DNA of 38,885 bases from Acidobacteriota bacterium. Its GTDB lineage: Bacteria > Acidobacteriota > Terriglobia > Acidiferrales > UBA7541. Shown here one piece after another: positions 1 through 6,621 of this stretch. A program made the position numbers and the translations under genes. Positions within the stretch are counted from its first letter, which is position 1, and each line of letters starts with the position of its first letter. Under the pieces are notes generated by a model, which saw only the letters and a program-made list of their open reading frames with translations, was not told where the DNA came from and did not search any database. The DNA lies in NCBI GenBank assembly GCA_023481105.1, contig JAMCWK010000115.1:1-38885 (forward strand), given 5' to 3'.

Positions 1-84
1 TTCCTCGCCGAGCTGCCGAAGACGGCCACGGGGAAAATCCAGAGGTTCCGACTTCGGGAGGCCGCCGCGGGCGAAAAATCGTGA
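1..84 (+). CDS. C-terminal end of an AMP-forming acyl-CoA/aryl-CoA ligase (partial)
   Basis: Only the last 27 codons are present; the 5' part lies before the window. The reading frame carries PKTATGKIQRFRLRE, the C-terminal motif of the ANL (acyl-CoA synthetase, AMP-binding) superfamily. Its lysine (in GKIQR) is the residue that in this family contacts the adenylate in the first half-reaction. The protein would activate a carboxylic acid with ATP and transfer it to CoA. The GKIQRF version is common in benzoate-CoA ligase-like and medium-chain acyl-CoA ligases, but the substrate cannot be told from this fragment. It ends at TGA about 60 bases before the PdxR-like gene, whose own promoter seems to lie in that gap, so the two are probably separate units. 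Confidence 0.8.
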   Translation, partial: FLAELPKTATGKIQRFRLREAAAGEKS

Positions 85-99
85 AAGACAAAATGGCTC

Positions 100-127
100 T
101 TTACACCAGCCATCTCTGATGTACATT
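100..127 (+). promoter_or_regulatory. Candidate sigma70-type promoter of the pdxR-like gene
   Basis: TTTACA (100-105) and TACATT (122-127) are 16 bases apart. Transcription from here would begin near 134, after the TTG at 126. This supports the ATG at 147 as the true start of the regulator. Both boxes are imperfect, so this is a moderate-quality prediction by eye. Confidence 0.4.
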
Positions 128-146
128 GGCCTTCAGGAAAAGGCCA

Positions 147-1685
147 ATGCTGCCACTGCAACTGCAACCGGAAAGCCACGTTCCCCTGTACATACAGATC
201 CGCGACCAGATGCGCGCGCTGGTGCATTCCGGCGAATTGCGCGCCGGCGACCGCATTCCCGCCAGCCGCGAGCTGGCCACGCAGCTCGGCGTGCACCGCA
301 CCACCGTCGCCAATGCTTATGCTGAGCTGGAGTCCGAGGGCCTGATACAAGGCCACGTTGGCCGCGGCACGTTCATCCTGGCCAATTCGAAAATTGTGAT
401 GACGATGCCGCCGCCTCCAGCCACGCGCAATGGCGGCGTGCGCTGGGAGTCGCTTTTCGCCGACGAGCGCGGCGAGGAAGCGCTAAGCCGCTTGCTCCCG
501 GACGTGCCCGGCAAAGCCATTTCGTTCGCCACGGCTAAGCCCGCTGAGGAATTTTTCCCAGTAGAAGAATTCAAGGCCTGCTGCAACGCCGCGCTGCACC
601 GCGAAGGCGGAAAAATTCTCCAGCTCGGCGCGTCGGACGGCTACGCCCCGCTGAAAGAAGTGCTGTGCGCATTGTTGGGCGCGGAGGGCATTCCGGCACG
701 CGACTCGCAGCTTCTGGTCACCGGAGGCTGCCAGCAATCGCTGGACCTGCTGTGCAAGGCATTTCTGCGCCCGGGCGACGCGGTGATCATGGAAAACCCG
801 ACGTATCCCGGGGCCATCGCCATTTTTGCCGGAGCGCGCGTGCACTGCCTGGGCGTGCCGGTGCACACCGACGCGCGGCGCCACGGCTACGCGGGCGTGG
901 ACGTGGAAGCTTTGGAAGTCGCATTGGTGCAGAACCGCGTGAAGATGATTCTGCTCACGCCCGATTTTCAGAATCCCACCGGTACCACGCTGCCCGTCGC
1001 CGAGCGCCGGCGCGTGCTGGACATCGCCGCGAAGCACCAGGTGCCCGTGGTCGAAGACCACATCTACGCGCGCCTTCGTTTGCGCGGTGACGAGATTCCC
1101 TCGCTGCGCGCGCTGGACCGCAACGGCGTGGTGATTCAGATAGACAGTTTCTCGAAGATTGCGTTCCCCGGCCTGCGCGTGGGCTGGTGCGTGGCGCCGG
1201 AAAGCGTCATCGAGCGGCTGCGACTGGTGAAGCAGGCCACCGACCTGCACACCGACCAACTGGCGCAGGCTGCGCTGGCGGAATTTTGCCGACGCGGACA
1301 TTTGACGCGCCACGTGGCGAAAATGAAAAAAGTGTACGGCAGCCGCCTGGCGATTATGGAAGGCGCGCTCGAAGAGAACATGCCCGACGGCACGACGTGG
1401 ACGCGTCCGGACGGCGGCATGTGCCTGTGGGTGACGCTGCCGCCGGGCTTCGACGCCAGCGAATTGCTCATTCACACGCGCGAGGAAGGTATTCTCTTCG
1501 CGCCGGGGAGGTATTTTTGTTTTCAGAATCCAGTGCCGAACACGCTGCGCCTGGGCTTTGCCAGCCTCGATGAGCGCAGGATTGCCCGTGGCGTGGCGCA
1601 ACTCGGCGAAGTGCTGCGTTCGGAGATGCGCAAGCGGCAGCGCGGAGCGCGACAAGTGGCGGGAGCGCGCGTGGCGTTCATCTGA
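147..1685 (+). CDS. pdxR: MocR/PdxR-type regulator (GntR HTH plus aminotransferase-like domain)
   Basis: The 512-residue product has an N-terminal GntR winged helix (about residues 8-75, with the recognition-helix stretch GVHRTTVANAYAELESEG). A linker and a fold-type I aminotransferase domain follow. The PLP-binding lysine is K337, in DSFSKIAFPGLRVGW. The MocR family uses PLP as effector through this domain rather than for catalysis. It lies directly upstream of pdxS-pdxT on the same strand, so the likely role is control of PLP synthesis in response to PLP. ATG 147 is preferred over TTG 126 because AGGAAAAGG sits 4 bases before it and the candidate -10 box overlaps the TTG. In many bacteria pdxR is divergent from pdxST; here it is co-directional, with a 59-base gap. 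MocR paralogues control other pathways, so the PdxR assignment rests on context. Confidence 0.85.
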   Translation: MLPLQLQPESHVPLYIQIRDQMRALVHSGELRAGDRIPASRELATQLGVHRTTVANAYAELESEGLIQGHVGRGTFILANSKIVMTMPPPPATRNGGVRWESLFADERGEEALSRLLPDVPGKAISFATAKPAEEFFPVEEFKACCNAALHREGGKILQLGASDGYAPLKEVLCALLGAEGIPARDSQLLVTGGCQQSLDLLCKAFLRPGDAVIMENPTYPGAIAIFAGARVHCLGVPVHTDARRHGYAGVDVEALEVALVQNRVKMILLTPDFQNPTGTTLPVAERRRVLDIAAKHQVPVVEDHIYARLRLRGDEIPSLRALDRNGVVIQIDSFSKIAFPGLRVGWCVAPESVIERLRLVKQATDLHTDQLAQAALAEFCRRGHLTRHVAKMKKVYGSRLAIMEGALEENMPDGTTWTRPDGGMCLWVTLPPGFDASELLIHTREEGILFAPGRYFCFQNPVPNTLRLGFASLDERRIARGVAQLGEVLRSEMRKRQRGARQVAGARVAFI

Positions 1686-1698
1686 CCGCCGCGGAAAA

Positions 1699-1719
1699 GA
1701 AATTACGTTTCGAAATTAC
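1699..1719. promoter_or_regulatory. Direct repeat in the pdxR-pdxS gap, candidate PdxR operator
   Basis: GAAATTAC occurs at 1699-1706 and again at 1712-1719, a 13-base period, with TTTCGAAA palindromic between the copies. The stretch is AT-rich in a GC-rich context and lies 25 bases before the pdxS start. MocR regulators commonly bind direct or inverted repeats near the genes they control, so this is a reasonable operator candidate. No binding evidence exists. Confidence 0.35.
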
Positions 1720-1744
1720 TAGCCCATAGGGTAAGGAGATCAAC

Positions 1745-2635
1745 ATGTCATTCATGCAAGACAATCAGTGGCGGGTAAAAGTGGGGCTCGCGGAGATGCT
1801 CAAGGGCGGCGTCATCATGGACGTCACCAACGCGGAGCAGGCGAGCATCGCGGAAAAAGCGGGCGCGTGCGCGGTGATGGCGCTGGAGCGCGTGCCGGCG
1901 GACATCCGCAAAGAAGGCGGGGTGGCGCGCATGGCCGCGCCGAAAATTATTCGCGAAATCATGGCCACCGTGTCCATTCCGGTGATGGCCAAGGCGCGCA
2001 TCGGGCACTTCGCCGAAGCGCAGGTGCTGCAAGCGCTGGAAGTGGACTTCATTGACGAGAGCGAAGTGCTCACGCCGGCGGACGAGGAAAACCACGTGTG
2101 GAAGCACGATTTCCGCGTGCCGTTCGTCTGCGGGGCGCGCAATTTGGGCGAAGCGCTGCGGCGCATCGCCGAGGGTGCGGCCATGATCCGCACCAAGGGC
2201 GAAGCCGGGTCGGGCAATATCGTCGAGGCCGTGCGGCACATGCGCACCATCATGACGCAGATGAAAAAGCTCACCATTCTTCGCGGAGACGAGTTAATCC
2301 ACGAATCGAAGGAGCTGGGCGCGCCGCTGGAACTGGTGCGCTGGGTGGCGGAAAACGGCAAGCTGCCGGTGCCGAATTTCTCCGCCGGCGGCATCGCTAC
2401 GCCTGCCGACGCGGCGCTGGTGATGCAGCTCGGCGCGGAAACCGTGTTTGTCGGCTCGGGCATTTTCAAGTCCAGCGACCCGGCGGTGCGCGCGCGGGCG
2501 ATCATCAAAGCCACCACGCACTTCAAGGATGCGAAGATTGTGCTGGAGGCGTCCGAAGAGCTGGGCGAAGCGATGAAGGGGCTGGATGTGCGGCAGCTCG
2601 ACGAAAAAGAACTGCTCCAGACGCGCGGCTGGTAA
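1745..2635 (+). CDS. pdxS: Pyridoxal 5'-phosphate synthase, PdxS lyase subunit
   Basis: The 296-residue protein matches PdxS over its whole length. PdxS makes PLP from ribose 5-phosphate, glyceraldehyde 3-phosphate and ammonia delivered by PdxT, in a cytosolic complex of 12 PdxS and 12 PdxT. D26 (GGVIMD), K83 (VMAKARIGH) and K151 ([11 protein letters not shown]) match the conserved catalytic Asp and the two imine-forming lysines of Bacillus PdxS. The phosphate-binding loop [15 protein letters not shown] is intact. TAAGGAG lies 8 bases before the ATG. pdxT follows after 18 bases, so the two are surely co-transcribed. The presence of PdxST means the DXP-independent B6 route is used. Nothing is missing or unusual. 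Confidence 0.98.
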   Translation: MSFMQDNQWRVKVGLAEMLKGGVIMDVTNAEQASIAEKAGACAVMALERVPADIRKEGGVARMAAPKIIREIMATVSIPVMAKARIGHFAEAQVLQALEVDFIDESEVLTPADEENHVWKHDFRVPFVCGARNLGEALRRIAEGAAMIRTKGEAGSGNIVEAVRHMRTIMTQMKKLTILRGDELIHESKELGAPLELVRWVAENGKLPVPNFSAGGIATPADAALVMQLGAETVFVGSGIFKSSDPAVRARAIIKATTHFKDAKIVLEASEELGEAMKGLDVRQLDEKELLQTRGW

Positions 2636-2653
2636 GCGAAAGTTTTTTACGCC

Positions 2654-3274
2654 ATGAAAATAGGAATCCTAGCCGTGCAAGGCGACTTTGAAGCCCACGC
2701 CAAAGTGTTGGCGAAGCTGGGTGTCGAAGCGGTGCTGGTGCGCGCGCCGGGGGACCTGGACGGCGTGGAAGGCGTCATCCTGCCGGGCGGGGAAAGCAGC
2801 ACGCAGCTCCATTTTCTGAAAGAGGAAGGATTGAAGGACGCGCTGGAAAAATTTGCCGCGCGGGGCGGGGCGTTTTTTGGCACGTGTGCGGGAGCGATTC
2901 TGCTTGCCCGTGAGGTAAGAAATCCCGCGCAGGAATCGCTGGGCTTTGCGGACCTGGTCGTGGCGCGCAATGCGTACGGGCGCCAACTTGCGAGCCATGT
3001 CACTTCGGCGCCGAGCAAGCTGCGGACCGAACCGCTGGAAATGGTGTTCATCCGCGCGCCGATTATCGAGCAGCAGGGCAGCGGCGTGGAGACGCTCGCC
3101 GAAGCGGAGGGGCACCCGGTGCTGGTGCGGCAGGGGCGTGTGCTGGTGGCGACGTTTCATCCCGAGCTGACCGGCGACACGACCGTGCACGAATACTTTT
3201 TGCGACTAGTAAGCAATGGCGCAGGGCAGGACGAAGGACGAAAGACGAAGGACGAAGGAATCAAGACGCGTTGA
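2654..3274 (+). CDS. pdxT: Pyridoxal 5'-phosphate synthase, PdxT glutaminase subunit
   Basis: PdxT hydrolyses glutamine and passes ammonia to PdxS. The 206-residue product has the triad-type glutaminase signature: nucleophile C78 in FFGTCAGAILL, and H169/E171 in TFHPEL. The oxyanion region LPGGESSTQ is at 43-51. The family usually ends soon after the HPEL block and its final helix. Here a hydrophilic tail of about 20 residues (GQDEGRKTKDEGIKTR) follows, encoded by a GACGAAGG-type repeat (3229-3258) that seems to have landed on the 3' end of the gene. The tail is unlikely to matter for catalysis. The gene is in the pdxR-pdxS-pdxT run, and the phosphatase gene starts 14 bases after its stop. 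Confidence 0.97.
   Translation: MKIGILAVQGDFEAHAKVLAKLGVEAVLVRAPGDLDGVEGVILPGGESSTQLHFLKEEGLKDALEKFAARGGAFFGTCAGAILLAREVRNPAQESLGFADLVVARNAYGRQLASHVTSAPSKLRTEPLEMVFIRAPIIEQQGSGVETLAEAEGHPVLVRQGRVLVATFHPELTGDTTVHEYFLRLVSNGAGQDEGRKTKDEGIKTR
3229..3258 (+). repeat. GACGAAGG-type short tandem repeat within the 3' end of pdxT
   Basis: Four near-identical units (GGACGAA, GGACGAAA, GACGAA, GGACGAAGG) follow one another and are read through by pdxT. A diverged copy lies between coxS and coxL (6558-6596). The unit composition differs from the surrounding codon use. Confidence 0.7.
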
Positions 3275-3288
3275 ATTAAGAACACACC

Positions 3289-3705
3289 GTGGCGCAGCCT
3301 AAAAAGGTCCTTTTCGTGTGTATCGGCAACACCTGCCGGAGCCAGATGGCCGAGGCACTGGCGCGGCACTCCGCCTCCGACGTCATCGAAGCTGCCAGCG
3401 CGGGGCTTTCGCCGTTTGGGAAGATTGTCGAGCCCACGCGCAAAATCCTCCTCGAGCGCGGTATCCGCATGGACGGGCAGCACTCCAAAGGTCTGCGCGA
3501 AGTGGACCGCGACTCCTTCGAGCTTATTGTGAACATGACCGGCATGCCCGGTCACGCGCTGTTCCCCGGCGCGAAGGTCGTGGATTGGGACGTCGCCGAC
3601 CCCTACGGCGAAGATATGCTGCTCTACCGCCAAATTTGCGACGAAATTGAGGAACACCTGAACGCTCTCGTCGCCGACCTGCGCGGGCCGTCCGGAAGCC
3701 AATAG
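3289..3705 (+). CDS. Low-molecular-weight protein tyrosine phosphatase family protein
   Basis: The 138-residue product carries the P-loop CX5R(S) at C11-R17 (VCIGNTCRS) and the general-acid D104-P105 (VADPYG). Together these define the LMW-PTP fold, shared by tyrosine phosphatases and thioredoxin-linked arsenate reductases. The extra cysteine pair that arsenate reductases use near residues 82-89 is absent. The only other cysteines are C16 and C117, so a phosphatase role is favoured. It starts with GTG 14 bases after pdxT, suggesting read-through from the pdx unit. A link to B6 metabolism (for example dephosphorylation of a B6 vitamer) would be speculation. Confidence 0.85.
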   Translation: MAQPKKVLFVCIGNTCRSQMAEALARHSASDVIEAASAGLSPFGKIVEPTRKILLERGIRMDGQHSKGLREVDRDSFELIVNMTGMPGHALFPGAKVVDWDVADPYGEDMLLYRQICDEIEEHLNALVADLRGPSGSQ

Positions 3706-3789
3706 CGAAAGTTAGGATTCTGTTTTGCTCGCTATTGAATCGTCGTTGATGCAGGGTGTAGTCTCTGGCTGGGACTCTCGGAGGAGCAG

Positions 3790-4293
3790 ATGCGACTCCT
3801 TGCCCGCCTCCTCACGCTTTTCATTCTTTCGAGTTTGGTTTCTCCAACTCTGGCGCAATCCCAAAAGCAATCAGCTTGGTCACAGAAAATCTTGTCGGCC
3901 AAGTCCGTGTACTTTGACGACCGAATTGGCGTAGCCGCCGTGCGGGACAGAGCATTGGCTCAGCTCAAGAAATGGGGGCAATTTGAGATTGTCTCAGACC
4001 GACAGCAAGCCGACTTGATACTCATCCTCTCCGCGGACCCGTATAAAGGAGGCCAAATTGCAATCTCGGGAGGGCAGACCGGAAAGGTCAACAAGGACGG
4101 AAGCATCGATGCGGACCCGGTGCCTAACTACAATAAGCTGGCTCCAGTTCGCTACGCCTACCTGACAGCAATTGAGCCGAAGACTGGAGAGGAACTTTGG
4201 GGTGGCCGCCTTCGGTGGGGCGGCCTGCTTACGGGATTCAATAGCGTAGGGGCGCGCTTGGTCAAGAAATTAGAAAAGGAATCTAAAAATTAG
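3790..4293 (+). CDS. Secreted protein of unknown function
   Basis: This 167-residue product begins with a typical signal peptide (MRLLARLLTLFILSSLVSPTLAQS, cleavage likely after the ALAQ-like TLAQ near residue 23). No catalytic motif was recognised. The mature part begins with AKSVYFDDRIGVAAVRDRA, then an acidic alpha/beta stretch ending QADLILILSADPY, a Gly-rich loop, and a C-terminal TGEELWGGRLRWGG segment. The layout of a helix-strand ligand-binding-like domain resembles small periplasmic proteins that are common but uncharacterised in Acidobacteriota; I cannot name a family. The gene is visibly AT-richer than its neighbours and uses more A/T-ending codons, so it may be a later arrival. 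It stands alone, with no clear operon partner. Confidence 0.75.
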   Translation: MRLLARLLTLFILSSLVSPTLAQSQKQSAWSQKILSAKSVYFDDRIGVAAVRDRALAQLKKWGQFEIVSDRQQADLILILSADPYKGGQIAISGGQTGKVNKDGSIDADPVPNYNKLAPVRYAYLTAIEPKTGEELWGGRLRWGGLLTGFNSVGARLVKKLEKESKN

Positions 4294-4322
4294 GCTAATT
4301 GGGCTATGTCTGGCGCTTCCGC

Positions 4323-4351
4323 TTCTACTCTCCCGCGGGTTCCCCTATAAT
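4323..4351 (+). promoter_or_regulatory. Candidate promoter of the DtxR-family gene
   Basis: A perfect -10 box TATAAT (4346-4351) has a weak -35 TTCTAC (4323-4328) at 17 bases. Transcription would begin near 4358, leaving about 18 bases before TTG 4376 but only a few before TTG 4364. This supports the shorter protein. Confidence 0.5.
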
Positions 4352-4375
4352 CAGTCGGCAAAGTTGGGAGGCCGA

Positions 4376-5056
4376 TTGCGCCGCGAAAAGACCAGCGTCT
4401 CGCGCGAAGACTACCTGAAGGCGATCTGGGAGATCGTGCAGGAAGAGCAGGTGCCCATCAGCGCGCGCCTGGCGGAAGAACTGCGCGTGACGCCGCCGGC
4501 GGTGACCGCGGCGCTGAAGCGCATGGCTCGCGACGGCTATCTGCGCGTGGCGCGCGATGGACGCATTCATCTTTCCCGCAAGGGCCGCGGTGTCGCCGAG
4601 CATCTCGTGCTGCGCCATCGCCTCGCGGAAAAATTGCTCACCGACGTCATCGGCGTGGACTGGTCGAAAGTCCACGAAGAAGCCGAGCGTCTCGAGCACG
4701 GCATGTCCGAGGAAGTGGTGGAGCTGCTTCTCAAGCGCTTTGGCGCGGACAGCACATGTCCCCACGGCGTGCCGCTGCAAGGCGGGCATGCGCGCCTGCG
4801 CCGCAAGAAATCCGCGATACGCCTGGCGGACGCCGCCGTCGGAGATACCGTGGAAATTCTGCGCGTCTATGAGAAGGACCCGCAATTCCTCGATTTTGTC
4901 GCCGGGCTGAAGCTGCGTCCCGGGGCGCGCGCGCGCATCCAGAATCGCGAGTACGACGAAACCATGACCCTGGCCATCACCGGCGGCCCCGCGCCGCGCA
5001 CGTTTTTGGGCAAACCTGCCACGTCCCGCATCTGGGTGCGGCGCATTTCCTCGTAA
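4376..5056 (+). CDS. DtxR/MntR-family metal-dependent transcriptional regulator
   Basis: The 226-residue product has a winged helix (about 10-70), a dimerisation/metal domain (about 75-135) and a C-terminal FeoA/SH3-like domain (about 150-220). In this family binding of Fe(II) or Mn(II) makes the protein a repressor of metal uptake genes. By alignment to the known sites, D12, E104, E107 and H108 occupy the primary site. The position that is Cys102 in DtxR is Glu here, as in MntR. H81, E85 and H100 match the ancillary site of DtxR/IdeR. MntR E11 is a lysine (K15). The mix favours Mn or Fe sensing, undecided. TTG 4376 has GGGAGG 4 bases upstream and fits the promoter better than TTG 4364. No metal transporter is adjacent. 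A dyad at 5058-5073 lies directly after the gene. Confidence 0.9.
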   Translation: MRREKTSVSREDYLKAIWEIVQEEQVPISARLAEELRVTPPAVTAALKRMARDGYLRVARDGRIHLSRKGRGVAEHLVLRHRLAEKLLTDVIGVDWSKVHEEAERLEHGMSEEVVELLLKRFGADSTCPHGVPLQGGHARLRRKKSAIRLADAAVGDTVEILRVYEKDPQFLDFVAGLKLRPGARARIQNREYDETMTLAITGGPAPRTFLGKPATSRIWVRRISS

Positions 5057-5057
5057 A

Positions 5058-5073
5058 ATGAATTTGCATTCAT
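5058..5073. promoter_or_regulatory. AT-rich dyad between the DtxR-family gene and the SnoaL-like gene
   Basis: ATGAAT (5058-5063) and ATTCAT (5068-5073) form a perfect 6-base inverted repeat around TTGC, starting 2 bases after the regulator's stop codon and 16 bases before the next ATG. It could be an operator for the preceding regulator, but it is short and might arise by chance. Confidence 0.25.
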
Positions 5074-5089
5074 CCTGGAGGGACAGACC

Positions 5090-5929
5090 ATGAAGCGATT
5101 TCTTGCGCTCGCGATCGCCGTGCTCACGCTTGCCGCTGCAGTGCCCGCGCAAACCGCGCCGGACGCCGCGGAATTGACCAAGCTGCTGAATGATTTTCTG
5201 GCGGGCGCTTCGCGCAACGACGCGGCGATGCACGACCGCTTCTGGGCCGAAGACCTCATGTACACCGGCTCGACCGGGCGGCGGAGAGGCAAGGCGGAAA
5301 TCATGCGCAGCGTGCGGTCCGCGCCGGCCCCCAAGCCCGGCGACCCGGTGGGCATCTACAGCGCCGAGGACATCCGCATTCAACAGTACGGCAGCACAGC
5401 GATTGTGGCGTTTCGGCTGGTCGGGACCACGGAGAAAGATGGGAAGAAAGAGGTCTTGAACTTCCTGAACTCGGGCACCTTTCTCAAGCGCGAAGGAAAG
5501 TGGCAGGTGGTGAGCTGGCAGGCGACGCGCATGCCGCGCGCGGAGGAAGAGTCCAAGGCGGACGTCGCCGCAGGAGTGGCCGCGTTTCACCAAGCCATGC
5601 TCGCGGGCGACGTGAAGAAATTGGAAGCGCTGCTGGACGAAACATTTATTTGGACGCATCGCACCGGCGAGCAGATGCCGCGGAAAGAATTGCTCGATGA
5701 TTTGGCGAGCGGCCACTTGAAGTATTCGAAGCTGGAGACGGAAAAATTGAGCGTGGCGGTCTATGGCGATACGGCGGTGGCGCGCGGCGTCTCGCCGCGC
5801 CAGCGCTCCTCGATTCCGGCGACGCCCGGCACGGGCGATGCCGCTCCGTTCACTTCGTTTTTTACGCTGACGTTCACCAGCAAAGGTGGGGCATGGGTCG
5901 CTGTGGCCCTGCATACGAGCCGGCCCTGA
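5090..5929 (+). CDS. Secreted protein with two tandem DUF4440/SnoaL-like domains
   Basis: This 279-residue product opens with a signal peptide (cleavage likely after VPAQ, near residue 21). Two copies of an NTF2/SnoaL-like fold follow, about residues 25-150 and 155-277. Each copy begins with an LLNDFLAGA- or FHQAMLAGD-type helix and has the W-x-E/T-x-D/H pattern (RFWAEDLMYTG; FIWTHRTGE), then GDTAVARG-like and TFLKREGKWQVVSWQ-like strands. Members of this superfamily include ketosteroid isomerase-like enzymes and many binding proteins of unknown role; DUF4440 itself has no settled function. The start is supported by GGAGG 9 bases upstream. The gene is downstream of the DtxR-family regulator and could be controlled by it. 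No partner gene indicates a substrate. Confidence 0.85.
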   Translation: MKRFLALAIAVLTLAAAVPAQTAPDAAELTKLLNDFLAGASRNDAAMHDRFWAEDLMYTGSTGRRRGKAEIMRSVRSAPAPKPGDPVGIYSAEDIRIQQYGSTAIVAFRLVGTTEKDGKKEVLNFLNSGTFLKREGKWQVVSWQATRMPRAEEESKADVAAGVAAFHQAMLAGDVKKLEALLDETFIWTHRTGEQMPRKELLDDLASGHLKYSKLETEKLSVAVYGDTAVARGVSPRQRSSIPATPGTGDAAPFTSFFTLTFTSKGGAWVAVALHTSRP

Positions 5930-6048
5930 ATCGCCAGGACGGTCGCTGCCACGGCCGCTCCCTTGAATTTTTCCATGTGCGGGAGTAATGTTCCCCCCTT
6001 CCCAGTCTTCGTAGCCTGTTCCTCGTGTCATTGGTGGATGGAGGCGTC

Positions 6049-6540
6049 ATGTCGGTGGAGATTCAAGTGCGTGTGAACGGCCAGCCGCGGCAGAGCACGG
6101 TGGAGCCGCGCACGCTGTTGGTGCACTATTTGCGCGACGTGCTCGGGCTGACCGGCACGCACGTGGGCTGCGAGACGTCGCTGTGCGGCGCGTGCACCGT
6201 GCTGCTCGACGGCCGCGCCGTGAAATCCTGCACCATGCTCGCGGTACAAGCGGACGGCGCGAATATCACCACGATTGAAGGCGTTTCCGGTTTGAACGGA
6301 TCGAACGGCGGCCTGCATCCCGTGCAAGAAGGGTTTTGGGAAAAACACGGCCTGCAATGCGGCTTCTGCACGCCGGGGATGATTTGCGCGTCAGTGGAAT
6401 TGCTGAGCAAAAATCCCAATCCATCGGAAGCGGAAATACGCCACGCGCTGCACGGCAATCTCTGCCGCTGCACGGGCTATCAGAAAATTGTCGAATCGGT
6501 GCGCTACGCGGCGGGGAAAATGAAAGCAAGGAAGCGGTAG
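6049..6540 (+). CDS. coxS: Molybdenum hydroxylase [2Fe-2S] small subunit (CoxS-like)
   Basis: The 163-residue product is the electron-transfer subunit of a xanthine oxidase/CO dehydrogenase-type enzyme. The N-terminal plant-type ferredoxin domain holds one cluster with C41, C46, C49 and C61 ([18 protein letters not shown]). The helical C-terminal domain holds the second with C104, C107, C139 and C141 (CGFCTPGM and LCRCTGY). All eight ligands are present. ATG 6049 is preferred over GTG 6025 because GGAGG lies 4 bases before it. It is the first gene of coxS-coxL-coxM-coxG. Electrons would pass from the Mo centre through these clusters to FAD in CoxM. Such enzymes act in the cytoplasm, sometimes membrane-associated through CoxG. 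Confidence 0.95.
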   Translation: MSVEIQVRVNGQPRQSTVEPRTLLVHYLRDVLGLTGTHVGCETSLCGACTVLLDGRAVKSCTMLAVQADGANITTIEGVSGLNGSNGGLHPVQEGFWEKHGLQCGFCTPGMICASVELLSKNPNPSEAEIRHALHGNLCRCTGYQKIVESVRYAAGKMKARKR

Positions 6541-6557
6541 CGCAAGTCAGTCGAGCT

Positions 6558-6596
6558 AAGACGAAGGACGAAAACCCAAGGTCGAAAGAGCAAGGA
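6558..6596 (+). repeat. Diverged GACGAAGG-type repeat in the coxS-coxL gap
   Basis: AAGACGAAGGACGAAAACC and the following AAGGTCGAAAGAGCAAGG resemble the tract at the 3' end of pdxT. It fills most of the 81-base space between coxS and coxL, the only non-overlapping junction with real spacing in this operon. Confidence 0.55.
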
Positions 6597-6621
6597 ACGG
6601 CGGTACAAGCGGGAGGCAGCC

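Noticed and set aside
1686-1744. Riboswitch before pdxS
   Set aside because: The gap is only 59 bases and lacks any known aptamer form; a protein operator is more likely.
3289-3705. Arsenate reductase
   Set aside because: The P-loop is shared with arsenate reductase, but the additional resolving cysteines are missing and no ars genes are nearby.
4325-6031. 568-residue open frame on the minus strand
   Set aside because: It lies opposite the DtxR-family and SnoaL-like genes, which have clear motifs and ribosome-binding sites. Long antisense frames are expected in GC-rich coding sequence; the composition is His/Arg-rich with no domain.
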